A stretch of DNA of 58,752 nucleotides from an uncultured Prevotella sp. (GTDB taxonomy: Bacteria > Bacteroidota > Bacteroidia > Bacteroidales > Bacteroidaceae). The stretch is from the NCBI GenBank assembly GCA_927910885.1, contig CAKMOD010000045.1:1-58752 (forward strand). Direction: 5' to 3'. The notes under the pieces were generated by a model, which saw only the letters and a program-made list of their open reading frames with translations, had not been told where the DNA came from and made no database searches. How positions within the stretch are numbered: the first letter of the stretch is position 1; every line of letters starts with the position of its first letter. Of the stretch, positions 8,855 to 18,128 are shown piece by piece. The translations under genes and the position numbers were made by a program.

Positions 8855-10072
8855 TTAACTTGGTGCATGTCTATAGCAGAAGTAGGCGATGATAGCAAAG
8901 ATAATGTTTGGTATCCACGCTGCCAATATAGGCGGTGTGTCAGCCTGAATAGCAAAGGTTGCTGAAACGGTCTGGAGCATGATATAGCCGAAACTCAATG
9001 CCAAACCGATTCCAAGATAGAGTCCCATTCCACCTTTCCTCTTACGTGAAGAGAGGGAGAGACCGATAATGGTGAGGATAAAAGATGAGAACGACATCGC
9101 TATTCGTTTGTGGAACTCAACTTCATACTGTACCACATTACCAGAGCCACGGCTGGTCTGCTTGGAGATGTAGTTTAGTAGTTCTGGAGAGGTAAAGGTT
9201 TCTTGTTGACCTTTAGAATAGACAAGATCAGTTGGTTCCATGAGTAGAACGGTGTCCTTTGAGGCCCCACTTTGGATATGCTCCTTTAATCCTTTGAGTG
9301 TACGTATCTTCCAATTACTTACCTTCCAATGATACTTTGTGTCAGCAACGGTATCATACTGAATCTCCATTGCAGTCATGTGACTGACAATCTTCTTGTT
9401 TTTAGTCTTTACAAGTGAGAATCCATAGCCCCGTTTATACTGGTCGTCGTAATGCTGAATATAAGCGGTAGTATTCTTTGCCACAAACAGTTGTACGTTC
9501 TCTGCCGATGTATTCTTTTTAGAATTACGATAGAGAGACTCAAAGTTTTGGCGAATAACAGTGCCGTGAGGTATCACAAAGCTGTTAAGATAGAATGTTA
9601 AGCCTGCAATAAGAATACATGAAATCATGTAAGGGCGCATCAGTCGTCTGATAGACATGCCTGCTGCCATCATTGATATAATCTCAGAATTACCCGCCAG
9701 TTTGGAAGTAAAGAAGATTACTGCAATGAATACGAATAGTGGTGAGAAGAGATTGGAATAGTAAGGGACGAAGTTGGCGTAGTAATCAAAGATGATTGCT
9801 CGCCATGGGGCATGATATTGTGTAAACTTAGAGAGGTTCTCATTGAAGTCGAACACAATAGCAATGGAGATAATCAATAAGATAGCATAGATGTATGTAC
9901 CTATGAATTTCTTAATGATATACCAGTCCAGAATACCGATAAAACGCGAAGGGGAGAGCATCTGAAGTAGATGTCCTACCTTCTTCAAGACAGGAAAGCG
10001 TGCAAGAACACGTTGCCCAAAATGGTTAATCAGTTTCTTAACTTTATCAACAATCTCTTTAACCTTACTCAT
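8855..10072 (-). CDS. LptF/LptG-family LPS export permease (YjgP/YjgQ)
   Basis: A 405-residue inner-membrane protein with three N-terminal membrane segments, a periplasmic beta-jellyroll-like region (about 185-300) and three C-terminal membrane segments. This is the layout of the LptF and LptG subunits that, with the ATPase LptB, extract lipopolysaccharide for transport. The conserved DWYIIKKFIGTYIYA start of the domain begins at residue 48, so there is an N-terminal extension of about 45 residues. It begins 11 bases after tgt. Whether it is LptF or LptG cannot be settled here because only one paralogue is in view. Confidence 0.85.
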   Translation of the reverse strand: MSKVKEIVDKVKKLINHFGQRVLARFPVLKKVGHLLQMLSPSRFIGILDWYIIKKFIGTYIYAILLIISIAIVFDFNENLSKFTQYHAPWRAIIFDYYANFVPYYSNLFSPLFVFIAVIFFTSKLAGNSEIISMMAAGMSIRRLMRPYMISCILIAGLTFYLNSFVIPHGTVIRQNFESLYRNSKKNTSAENVQLFVAKNTTAYIQHYDDQYKRGYGFSLVKTKNKKIVSHMTAMEIQYDTVADTKYHWKVSNWKIRTLKGLKEHIQSGASKDTVLLMEPTDLVYSKGQQETFTSPELLNYISKQTSRGSGNVVQYEVEFHKRIAMSFSSFILTIIGLSLSSRKRKGGMGLYLGIGLALSFGYIMLQTVSATFAIQADTPPILAAWIPNIIFAIIAYFCYRHAPS

Positions 10073-10083
10073 TTGGTTTCTTC

Positions 10084-11211
10084 TTAAATTCTTCTTCCTA
10101 ACTGTTCAATGACAGAAGCTTTCCACTGTACGAAGTCACCCTGCTCAATATGTGTACGTGCATCCGTTACGAGACGGAGATAGAACGCAAGGTTATGGAT
10201 GCTGGCAATCTGCATTGCAAGCAATTCTCCTGCTTTGAAGAGATGATGGAGATAGGCTTTACTTGTGATAACATCAATGTCACAGCCATCTGGGTCAATC
10301 GGTGAGAAATCATTTTCCCACTTCTTATTCTTCATATTCATCGTACCATTGTAGGTAAAGAGCATTGCATTACGACCGTTGCGGGTAGGCATAACGCAGT
10401 CGAACATATCCACGCCGCGCTCAATAGCTTCAAGAATGTTCTGTGGTGTACCAACTCCCATTAGGTAACGAGGTTTATCTTTTGGAAGAATCTCATTGAC
10501 AACCTCGATCATTTCATACATCACCTCTGTTGGTTCACCAACTGCCAAGCCACCAATGGCATTACCATCTGCACCCTTATCAGCCACAAACTTTGCTGCT
10601 TCACGGCGCAAGTCCTTGTAAGTACAGCCTTGAACGATAGGGAAGAGACTTTGGTTATGACCGTAGAGCGGCTCCGTCTCGTTGAATCGTTTGATACAAC
10701 GGTCAAGCCAACGCTGTGTCATTTCCAAACTCTTTTTGGCATATTGGTAATCGCTCTGTCCTGGAGGACACTCGTCGAAAGCCATCATAATATCGGCACC
10801 AATGATTCGTTCGGTGTCCATCACGTTCTCTGGTGTGAAGATATGCTTAGAACCATCGATGTGACTTCTGAACTCACAGCCCTCTTCTGACAGTTTACGA
10901 ATACCTGTCAATGAGAAAACTTGGAAGCCACCAGAGTCTGTCAGGATTGGACGATCCCAACCATTGAAACCATGCAGACCACCTGCAGCCTTGATGATAT
11001 CAAGTCCCGGACGCAGGTAAAGGTGATAGGTATTACCTAAGATAATCTGTGCCTTAACTTGTTTTCGTAACTCCTCAAAGTGTACACCCTTAACAGAACC
11101 GACGGTACCAACAGGCATAAAGATAGGAGTCTTTATCTGTCCGTGGTCGGTTGTGATGATACCTGTGCGGGCATCACTGGCATTATCTGTATGCTGAAGC
11201 TCAAATGTCAT
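10084..11211 (-). CDS. tgt: Queuine/preQ1 tRNA-guanine transglycosylase
   Basis: A 375-residue Tgt that exchanges guanine-34 of GUN-anticodon tRNAs for preQ1. TDSGGFQVFSL carries the general base D92; MFDCVMPTR carries the nucleophile D271; normal length. Odd point: the usual zinc-binding C-x-C-x2-C cluster before YLHHL is reduced to a single Cys (C310 in DPDGCDIDV), while the His of the SIHNL segment (H339) is kept, so the structural zinc is probably absent. The start overlaps the lon stop by one base (TAATG), indicating translational coupling. Confidence 0.93.
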   Translation of the reverse strand: MTFELQHTDNASDARTGIITTDHGQIKTPIFMPVGTVGSVKGVHFEELRKQVKAQIILGNTYHLYLRPGLDIIKAAGGLHGFNGWDRPILTDSGGFQVFSLTGIRKLSEEGCEFRSHIDGSKHIFTPENVMDTERIIGADIMMAFDECPPGQSDYQYAKKSLEMTQRWLDRCIKRFNETEPLYGHNQSLFPIVQGCTYKDLRREAAKFVADKGADGNAIGGLAVGEPTEVMYEMIEVVNEILPKDKPRYLMGVGTPQNILEAIERGVDMFDCVMPTRNGRNAMLFTYNGTMNMKNKKWENDFSPIDPDGCDIDVITSKAYLHHLFKAGELLAMQIASIHNLAFYLRLVTDARTHIEQGDFVQWKASVIEQLGRRI

Positions 11212-13676
11212 TATTTTGTTTCCTCCTTCTTTTCTTCAACAATCGTAAAGTCTACAGGGTGTTCTACCTTTTCATCGGTCAAAGCAAAGTCCCATACCTG
11301 CTGAATGTTCTCAACAAAGTGGAATTGAAGTCCCTTACGATAAACCTCAGGAATCTCCTCAACATCCTTCTTATTCTCTGAACACATCACGATATCAGTA
11401 ATTCCTGCACGTTTAGCAGCAAGTATCTTCTCCTTGATACCACCCACTGGAAGAACCTTACCACGTAAGGTTATCTCACCCGTCATAGCAGTGTTCTTAC
11501 GCACCTTACGCTGTGTGAGTGCTGAAGCAATACTTGTTGCAATCGTTATACCAGCTGAAGGACCATCCTTTGGAGTCGCTCCTTCTGGTACGTGGATATG
11601 AATATTCCACTGTTCAAAGATACGATAGTCTACATTTAATGCACTGATATGTGCCTTGACATACTCCAATGCAATGACAGCAGACTCTTTCATGACGTCA
11701 CCAAGGTTACCGGTCAGTGTTAACTTACCCGCTTTACCTTTAGAAAGTGAGGTTTCAATAAAGAGAATCTCACCACCAACACTGGTCCATGCAAGACCTG
11801 TTACCACACCAGCATATTTGTTGCCCTGGTAGATATCACGTGTGAAAGGTGGCTTACCTAATAAGTCCTCTAATTTATCTGGAGTAATCTTCGTATATGG
11901 AAGTTGCTTATCCATTGCCTGCTTGAAAGCCAACTTACGCATAGCTTTGTTGATTTGCTTCTCAAGTTGACGCACACCACTTTCGCGTGTATAGCTTTCA
12001 ATAATCTTCTCCAACGTTGCCTTGGCAAACTTTGGCTTCTCTTCTAACTGGTCTAAACCTGTATTTTCGAGTTCTTTTGGTACGAGGTGGCGTTTTGCTA
12101 TCTCAACCTTTTCTTCCGTGATGTAACCTGAAACCTCAATAAGTTCCATACGGTCAAGTAGTGGACGTGGAATAGTATTGAGGTCGTTTGCTGTTGCTAT
12201 GAACAATACCTTTGACAAGTCATAGTCCATATCCAGATAATTATCATGGAAAGCGTTGTTCTGCTCAGGGTCGAGAACCTCTAACAAGGCTGATGAAGGG
12301 TCGCCATTAACAGTGTTCTGAGTAACTTTGTCAATCTCGTCAAGAATGAAAACAGGATTTGATGAGCCTGCCTTTTGGATATTCTTGATGATACGTCCAG
12401 GCATAGCACCAATGTAAGTCTTACGATGTCCTCTGATTTCTGATTCGTCGTGGAGACCACCGAGAGATACACGTACATACTTACGCTTCATAGCTTCCGC
12501 AATACTCTTACCCAAACTGGTCTTACCAACACCCGGAGGACCATAAAGGCAAAGGATTGGTGACTTCAAATTACCACGCAACTGAAGCACAGCAATATAT
12601 TCAAGGATACGTTCTTTCACCTTCTCCATACCATAGTGATCCTTATCAAGAATACGCTTTGCACGTTTCAAGTCAAGGTCGTCTTTGGTATATTCATTCC
12701 ATGGTAGGCTGACCATTGTTTGCAGATAATTCACCTGCACGCTATAATCAGGGCTCTGTGGGTTTAAGGTGTCAAGTTTGTCTAATTCCTTTTGGAATAT
12801 CTTGGCAATATCTTCTGACCACTTTTTATTCTTAGCCTTTTCAAGCAGTTCTTTCTTGTCAGGTGCAGAATCGCCATCACCCAATTCTTCCTTAATGTTT
12901 TTAATCTGCTGATGTAGGAAGTATTCACGCTGCTGTTCGTCAAGATCCTCACGTGTTTTTGAACGTATATCCTGACGGAGATGCTGGAACTGAATTTCTC
13001 GATTCAGCACCTTCATCAACGTAAACAGACGATCCTTGATAGAATTTTCTTCTAACATCTGAATCTTATCTGTTACAGGGAATGGCATGGTTGAACAGAC
13101 ATAATTCACTGCGACAACAGGATTGTTGATGTTGTCAAGTGCAAACTGTGTGTCATCAGGGATGTCATCACTACCATGGATATACTCCTTAGTGACCATC
13201 TTCATGTCCTCAACAGCCGTAGAGAATTCCTTGTCTCTCTTTGGTTCTGCTTCTTCTGGCAAGGCTACAGTATATCCCTTCATGTAGGGTTCTACGGCTG
13301 TGATTTCCTTTATCTTACACTTGCCAAGTCCCTGCAAGATGACAGTGCGGTTGTTACCCTCGTAATTACCAGGCATATCAAAGGCACGAACGAAACGTGC
13401 ATAGATACCTGTCGTATAGACGTCATCTATCTGTGGGTCATTAATGTTACTGTCTTTCTGACTTACAATCGCTATTATAGTGTTCGGGTTCTCCTCCAAG
13501 TGCTTTACAAGAGCCAGCGTTGGCTTTCTTCCAACGAGGATAGGAGAGAGAATTCCAGGGAACATAACGAGGTTACGGGTTACGAAAATAGGGATTTCGC
13601 CATCAACTTGTACGTCCAAGTTTGGCATGTCACCCTCGTAATCAGTAATCATTTGTATAGAGCTATTTTGTTTCAT
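11211..13676 (-). CDS. lon: ATP-dependent protease La (Lon)
   Basis: An 821-residue cytosolic AAA+ serine protease that degrades misfolded and regulatory proteins. The N-terminal LON substrate domain spans about 25-230, a coiled helical region follows, then Walker A GPPGVGKT (379-386), Walker B/DEID (446-449) and the protease domain with catalytic S707 in DGPSAG and K748 in GGIKEK. Length and motifs are complete. It leads the lon-tgt-lptF/G run and has its own TAACTTTG promoter box 29 bases upstream. Confidence 0.96.
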   Translation of the reverse strand: MKQNSSIQMITDYEGDMPNLDVQVDGEIPIFVTRNLVMFPGILSPILVGRKPTLALVKHLEENPNTIIAIVSQKDSNINDPQIDDVYTTGIYARFVRAFDMPGNYEGNNRTVILQGLGKCKIKEITAVEPYMKGYTVALPEEAEPKRDKEFSTAVEDMKMVTKEYIHGSDDIPDDTQFALDNINNPVVAVNYVCSTMPFPVTDKIQMLEENSIKDRLFTLMKVLNREIQFQHLRQDIRSKTREDLDEQQREYFLHQQIKNIKEELGDGDSAPDKKELLEKAKNKKWSEDIAKIFQKELDKLDTLNPQSPDYSVQVNYLQTMVSLPWNEYTKDDLDLKRAKRILDKDHYGMEKVKERILEYIAVLQLRGNLKSPILCLYGPPGVGKTSLGKSIAEAMKRKYVRVSLGGLHDESEIRGHRKTYIGAMPGRIIKNIQKAGSSNPVFILDEIDKVTQNTVNGDPSSALLEVLDPEQNNAFHDNYLDMDYDLSKVLFIATANDLNTIPRPLLDRMELIEVSGYITEEKVEIAKRHLVPKELENTGLDQLEEKPKFAKATLEKIIESYTRESGVRQLEKQINKAMRKLAFKQAMDKQLPYTKITPDKLEDLLGKPPFTRDIYQGNKYAGVVTGLAWTSVGGEILFIETSLSKGKAGKLTLTGNLGDVMKESAVIALEYVKAHISALNVDYRIFEQWNIHIHVPEGATPKDGPSAGITIATSIASALTQRKVRKNTAMTGEITLRGKVLPVGGIKEKILAAKRAGITDIVMCSENKKDVEEIPEVYRKGLQFHFVENIQQVWDFALTDEKVEHPVDFTIVEEKKEETK

Positions 13677-13705
13677 AAAGTTCTTTTATACCTACTTTTA
13701 GCTTG

Positions 13706-13713
13706 CAAAGTTA
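13706..13713 (-). promoter_or_regulatory. -7 promoter box for lon-tgt-lptF/G
   Basis: TAACTTTG on the minus strand fits TAnnTTTG and is followed by GC, as in many boxes of this window. No heat-shock-type inverted repeat is obvious beside it. Confidence 0.6.
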
Positions 13714-13826
13714 CAAAATAAAACCGAAAGACTAAAAGAATAATTGTGCTTTAATTAGCTATCTTGTAAAAAGGTGGGGTTATGTGCATAAGAAACAGGT
13801 GACAAATAGTAGGGTGTTTGTACTCC

Positions 13827-13883
13827 GCACATTTGGTGTTGATGCTTCGCACCATTGGTGTTAAGCCTCCGCACTATGTGTGC
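13827..13883 (+). repeat. 22-bp-pitch palindrome array, copy B (3 sites)
   Basis: Sites start at 13827, 13849 and 13871. The first two are GCAC-N5-GTGT and the third is GCAC-N5-GTGC. The 9-bp spacers are TGATGCTTC and TAAGCCTCC. It lies between the lon promoter and the 3' end of trmN6; the rest of the 13714-14059 gap shows no gene. Confidence 0.85.
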
Positions 13884-14059
13884 TGAGCCTCTTTGTTTCT
13901 ATAAAAGCTGGTGAGTAATCTTACTATTGTAAATGTAATAAGCTTCAATAACCCTTTAATTTCTTACTTGTCTGTTAATGTGTTTTCGGATGGCGATGGC
14001 TTCAAATACGATTCTTTACTGAAAGTTAGTTCTTGCCTTGTACTTTGTCGCCATCTTAC

Positions 14060-14770
14060 TTACTTAATATAGAACGCTTGTGTAAGATTTTGATACCACA
14101 TTGTGCGTGCTCCTATATCGTTGTTTAGTACTTGTTCTTCTATCTTACATTCTGTGGTAATATCCTTCCCGAACTCTATTAAGCAGCGTTTAGCTGGTTT
14201 TGAAGATTTTGTTTTAATGTTTGTTAGTTTTATTATTGATAATCCGTTAAATATAGCTTCTGCTTCAAGTATATCTTTGTTCTCTGAAGGGACGATAATA
14301 GATAACGTCCCGTTGGGTTTAAGGAGTCTTTTAGATGATAGATAAGTTCTTGGTGAGATAGGGTGTCAGTATGTCTTGCAGTCGTTCTTTGTTGTAAAGG
14401 ATTTTTTTAATGAATTAATAAAGTAAGGTGGGTTACATACAATTGCATCGTAAATCCCTTCTTCTTGGATTGCACTGCATGGGACATAATCTTGTAGGGA
14501 ACTATTGAGAATATTTATTCTATCGTTAAATGGAGACTTTGAAACATTAAAACGTGCATCTTCAAGCGCGCCCTTGTCAATCTCAATAGCATCAATCTGT
14601 GCCGAAGGGAAACGTTGTGCCATCATAAGGGCAATAAGTCCTGTACCAGTTCCTATGTCAAGAATTCTTAAGCCACCTTTTGCCCAAGCGCCAAGCAATA
14701 CACCATCCGTCCCAACCTTCATGGCTGTGTGATCGTCAGTGATATGAAATTGCTTAAATGTAAAGCCCAT
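14060..14770 (-). pseudogene. tRNA1(Val) A37 N6-methyltransferase homologue TrmN6, two internal indels
   Basis: The frame from the ATG at 14770 gives FTFKQFHITDDHTAMKVGTD, the SAM-binding ILDIGTGTGLIALMMAQR and the catalytic NPPY motif, then hits TGA at 14366-14368. The C-terminal half (LLKPNGTLSIIVPSE to WYQNLTQAFYIK, stop at 14060) is in the same frame as the N-terminal half. The missing stretch (RHTDTLSHQELIYHLK) is read in another frame between the two. Thus about two bases are lost near 14378-14384 and one A near 14329-14332; these compensate. The repaired length, about 237 residues, is normal for TrmN6. It is either a decaying gene or a sequencing artefact. It begins 18 bases after the lipid kinase and is probably co-transcribed. 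Confidence 0.8.
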
Positions 14771-14788
14771 CTTACTGGCTTAGAGTTT

Positions 14789-15821
14789 TTATATATTCAG
14801 TTTGCGAAGTAGGTTTTTATTGATAGCCTGCACCTTTCTACTTTGTTTGGTAAGGTCTTGTCTCATCAAGTCAATGTTGTAGAATATTTCAGAAAAGGCA
14901 GTTTGCAACATGTTTGGTTGTCTGCAATCTTTTCCTCCCTTAGGATTTACAATAATGTTAATTCCCTTTGGTACAACAGAGATGTCTACATCAGCACCAG
15001 ATGTAATAGGGTCACCATCGTAATGGATAACTCCCTCCTTCTTACGGTGTATATGAATATGCTTGGCTCTGAAAGTCTTTATTTTTAGATTCTTATCCAA
15101 GGTTTTGTTGAAAAGTTCAATTGCAACCTGTGGTGCATCAATGAGGTCAAATGGTTCCATGATAATAATATCCAACAAGCCATCACTCATAGATGCTTGC
15201 GGAGCGATATAGGCATTGTTACCATATTGTGAGGCATTGGCTGCTGATACGAGGAAAGCTTTATAACGATGTGTCCCATCCTCGTCTTCTATGACGTAGG
15301 TTTCTGGCTCATAGCTTAATCCTTCTTCAAGAACTTTCTGCATATAAGTGATAGGTCCACGTTTCCCCGCCTCTGCAAATTTCATAGAAATGAAAGCATC
15401 AAACCCCATTCCACAAGTACAGAAGAAAGGGTGATCGTTGATGATACCATAGTCAAGCGGTTTAACATCATAGTAGTTTAAAATGTCAACGCATTTCTTC
15501 AGGTTCATCGGTAGGTTTAGATGTCTTGCAAGTCCATTTCCAGAGCCACAAGGGAGTATGCCCATTGCAGACTTTGTATTGATAAGTGACCTTCCAACCT
15601 CGTTAACAGTACCATCTCCGCCCACAGCAACAACAACGTCTACTCCTTCTTCCACGGCTTCCCGTGCAAGTTCTGTTGCGTGACCAGCATGTTGTGTTTC
15701 TGCAATGCGATAGTCAAACTTATCTTTATCGAGTCGTTCTTCAATGAGGTCAGGAATACCTGCCTTGCTTACAGTGCCCGATATAGGGTTTAGGATAAAA
15801 ACAATTTTTTTTCTTATTCAT
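14789..15821 (-). CDS. Diacylglycerol/sphingoid-type lipid kinase (YegS/DAGK family), frameshifted at codon 4-6
   Basis: The kinase domain shows ILNPISGT, the nucleotide-binding VAVGGDGTVNEV and GILPCGSGNGLARHL, so it should phosphorylate a lipid alcohol with ATP at the inner leaflet. The repaired product is about 343 residues, normal for the family. The frame carrying ILNPISGT is closed upstream by TAA, and the plausible ATG at 15821 is joined to it only if the A8 run at 15805-15812 had seven bases. Without repair, translation could start only at an internal GTG (15655), which would lose the first conserved block. It is divergent from serine palmitoyltransferase, so a sphingoid base or diacylglycerol are both reasonable substrates (inference). 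Confidence 0.8.
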
Positions 15822-15856
15822 TGTGCCAAATAATTAGCGCATGGTTTTTATTTGTA

Positions 15857-15864
15857 CAAAGTTA
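15857..15864 (-). promoter_or_regulatory. -7 promoter box for the lipid kinase-trmN6 unit
   Basis: TAACTTTG on the minus strand lies 35 bases before the inferred ATG at 15821. It supports the upstream start rather than the internal GTG. Confidence 0.5.
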
Positions 15865-15957
15865 CATATTTATCGGTTATGTCGTGGATATATGAGAGTA
15901 AAAATGTTTAAAAATCACTTTTCTAATCAAAAAGACCATTTTGTCATTCTAATTTAG

Positions 15958-15965
15958 TATCTTTG
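15958..15965 (+). promoter_or_regulatory. -7 promoter box for serine palmitoyltransferase
   Basis: TATCTTTG followed by GC, 53 bases upstream of the ATG at 16019. A TTTG lies at 15940-15943, but the 14-base spacing is shorter than the usual 19-21. Confidence 0.55.
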
Positions 15966-16018
15966 CAGCCTGAAAATAATATTTAAGTAGTTTAATGACT
16001 ACACCATATTAAAATATA

Positions 16019-17209
16019 ATGGGACAGTTACAAGACAAGTACAAAAGCTACCGCGAGCCACAGAAGTTTATGGATGCTGGTGTTTATCCATACTTCCGTG
16101 AGATTACAAGTAAGCAAGGAACAGAAGTTACAGATATTGATGGCAACGAGATTCTTATGTTTGGCTCTAACGCCTACACAGGCTTGCCAAATGATCCACG
16201 TGTAATTAAAGCTGCTCAGCTCGCTCTTGAAAAGTATGGCTCAGGTTGTGCCGGAAGTCGTTTCTTGAATGGTACACTCGATCTTCATGTTCAGTTGGAG
16301 AAAGAGCTTGCTGCTTTTGAAGGCAAGGATGAGGCGCTTGTTTTTTCAACAGGTTTTTCTGTAAATGCTGGTGTTCTCTCTGTTGTAGTAGGACGTGGTG
16401 ACTATGTTATCTGTGATGATCGTGATCACGCAAGTATCGTTGATGGACGTCGTTTGAGTTTTGCAACTCAACTTCGCTATAAGCACAATGATATGGAGGA
16501 TTTGGAGCGTGTTCTTCAGAGACTTCCTCAAGAAGCTGTTAAACTGATTGTTGTTGATGGTGTCTTCTCTATGGAGGGTGACTTGGCAAACTTGCCAGCA
16601 ATTGTTGAGTTGAAGCATAAGTATAATTGCTCAATCATGGTTGATGAGGCACATGGTTTAGGTGTGTTCGGTCGTCAGGGTAGAGGTGTTTGTGATCATT
16701 TCGGTTTGACAGACGAGGTAGACCTTATTATGGGTACCTTCTCAAAGAGTTTAGCATCAATCGGTGGTTTCATCGCTGGTGATAAGGATACTATTAATTA
16801 TCTCCGTCATACTTGCCGTACATATATCTTCTCAGCAAGTAATGCGCCCGCAGCAACAGCCGCAGCATTGGAGGCACTTCATATTCTTGAGCAGGAGCCA
16901 GAACGTTTGGAGCAGTTGTGGAAGGTAACTAACTATGCTTTGAAGCGTTTCAGAGAAGAGGGCTTTGAGATTGGTGATACAGAGAGTCCAATTATTCCTC
17001 TCTATGTGCGTGATATTGAAAAGACTTTCGTTGTAACCAAGTTGGCGTATGAGGCTGGAGTGTTTATTAACCCAGTAATTCCTCCTGCTTGTGCTCCACA
17101 GGATACTTTGGTTCGCTTTGCATTGATGGCTACTCATACAGAGGAGCAGGTTGAGCGTGGTGTTCAGGCGTTGACTAAGATTTTCAGATCACAAGGTATT
17201 ATTAAGTAA
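16019..17209 (+). CDS. spt: Serine palmitoyltransferase (alpha-oxoamine synthase)
   Basis: A 396-residue PLP enzyme that condenses L-serine with an acyl-CoA/ACP to 3-ketosphinganine, the first step of sphingolipid synthesis, a hallmark of Bacteroidota. Visible family residues are H137 in RDHASIVDG, D209 and H212 in VDEAHGLGVFG, and the PLP lysine K243 in GTFSKSLASIGG. The MGQLQDKYKSYREPQKFMDA start is that of the Bacteroidota SPT group rather than 2-amino-3-ketobutyrate CoA ligase or 8-amino-7-oxononanoate synthase, which remain the alternatives. It is monocistronic, between its own promoter and the terminator at 17253. Confidence 0.9.
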   Translation: MGQLQDKYKSYREPQKFMDAGVYPYFREITSKQGTEVTDIDGNEILMFGSNAYTGLPNDPRVIKAAQLALEKYGSGCAGSRFLNGTLDLHVQLEKELAAFEGKDEALVFSTGFSVNAGVLSVVVGRGDYVICDDRDHASIVDGRRLSFATQLRYKHNDMEDLERVLQRLPQEAVKLIVVDGVFSMEGDLANLPAIVELKHKYNCSIMVDEAHGLGVFGRQGRGVCDHFGLTDEVDLIMGTFSKSLASIGGFIAGDKDTINYLRHTCRTYIFSASNAPAATAAALEALHILEQEPERLEQLWKVTNYALKRFREEGFEIGDTESPIIPLYVRDIEKTFVVTKLAYEAGVFINPVIPPACAPQDTLVRFALMATHTEEQVERGVQALTKIFRSQGIIK

Positions 17210-17252
17210 GTTGTATATACTTCCTATATAAAAAGGTTTATAATAGTAAAGA

Positions 17253-17292
17253 AACGAAGGGATTATTCTTATAGAGTAATTCCTTCGTTTTT
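17253..17292 (+). terminator. Terminator after spt
   Basis: The stem AACGAAGG-GATTA pairs with TAATT-CCTTCGTT (one offset) and is followed by a T-rich tail, 43 bases after the spt stop. Confidence 0.75.
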
Positions 17293-17833
17293 GTTTTACA
17301 CCTTATATATGGTTGATGAGGGGGGAGAGGGTTGTTGTTAATTATTCTGGAAGGAAACAAGAAAGAGTGGGTTAATATTCTTTGTTAGGCATGTAAAGGT
17401 TTAATAAGATATTCTTTATCTAAGATTTTGATAGCTTTTGCGTGTTAGATACTGTTTCTGATATATTCTTTTTATGAAGTAAAAGAATTATATTCATGAA
17501 GAAAAAGATTTCTTTTTCATGAAAATAATTTGGAATAGACGCTTGTAAGGTTATTCGTAGAGGCTATTTTGTTAGCTTAACATATAATGTTTGTCGTTTT
17601 TTAGTGGTCAAATGAGAAATAATAATTAGTTCTTCTACATCTGTTATTATATAATTGAGAGTTGATATTATATGTAGTAGTACAAAAATAATGTATTTCT
17701 TCATTTTTTTTCTTTGTGGCTGTTTCTTTTTATAGTTGCTTGTTTATCAATAACTTTGCGGTTGTTATAGGCCTTTCTTGTACAGATTTTATCATAAAAG
17801 GGATGATTTTTATTGAAAAAAAACATGGAAAAG
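17293..17833. other. AT-rich intergenic stretch without a recognisable gene
   Basis: I see no convincing coding signal on either strand. The only structure is an AT-rich imperfect hairpin at about 17493-17522 (CATGAA..., then TTTTTCATG). It could be a weak terminator or chance. Confidence 0.5.
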
Positions 17834-17865
17834 TTTGGAGGTGTCGGAAATATGTAGTACCTTTG
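17834..17865 (+). promoter_or_regulatory. Full -33/-7 promoter for the tRNA-Pro operon
   Basis: TTTG (17834-17837), 20 bases, then TACCTTTG (17858-17865): the consensus Bacteroidota vegetative promoter, 43 bases before tRNA-Pro. Confidence 0.75.
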
Positions 17866-17908
17866 CACTCGCAATTCAGAAATGAGTCAATCACTAATGA
17901 GTTTGCAA

Positions 17909-17982
17909 CGGGGTGTAGCGCAGCTCGGTAGCGCATCTGGTTTGGGACCAGGCGGTCGCAGGTTCGAATCCTGTCACCCCGA
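17909..17982 (+). tRNA. tRNA-Pro (TGG)
   Basis: Cloverleaf with acceptor CGGGGTG/CACCCCG, anticodon loop TTTGGGA (anticodon TGG) and T loop TTCGAATC. CCA is not encoded. First gene after the promoter at 17834. Confidence 0.95.
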
Positions 17983-18021
17983 CTTTTTGTCTAACTCTTT
18001 AGAGAAGGAGAGACGTTAAAT

Positions 18022-18094
<73 letters not shown>

Positions 18095-18128
18095 CTTTTT
18101 TTAGAGAAACATACATAGCAATTTCTTT

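Noticed and set aside
17716..17936. Overlapping open frames on both strands just before tRNA-Pro
   Set aside because: They run into the tRNA and its promoter, have low-complexity translations and no promoter or ribosome site; chance frames in AT-rich DNA.
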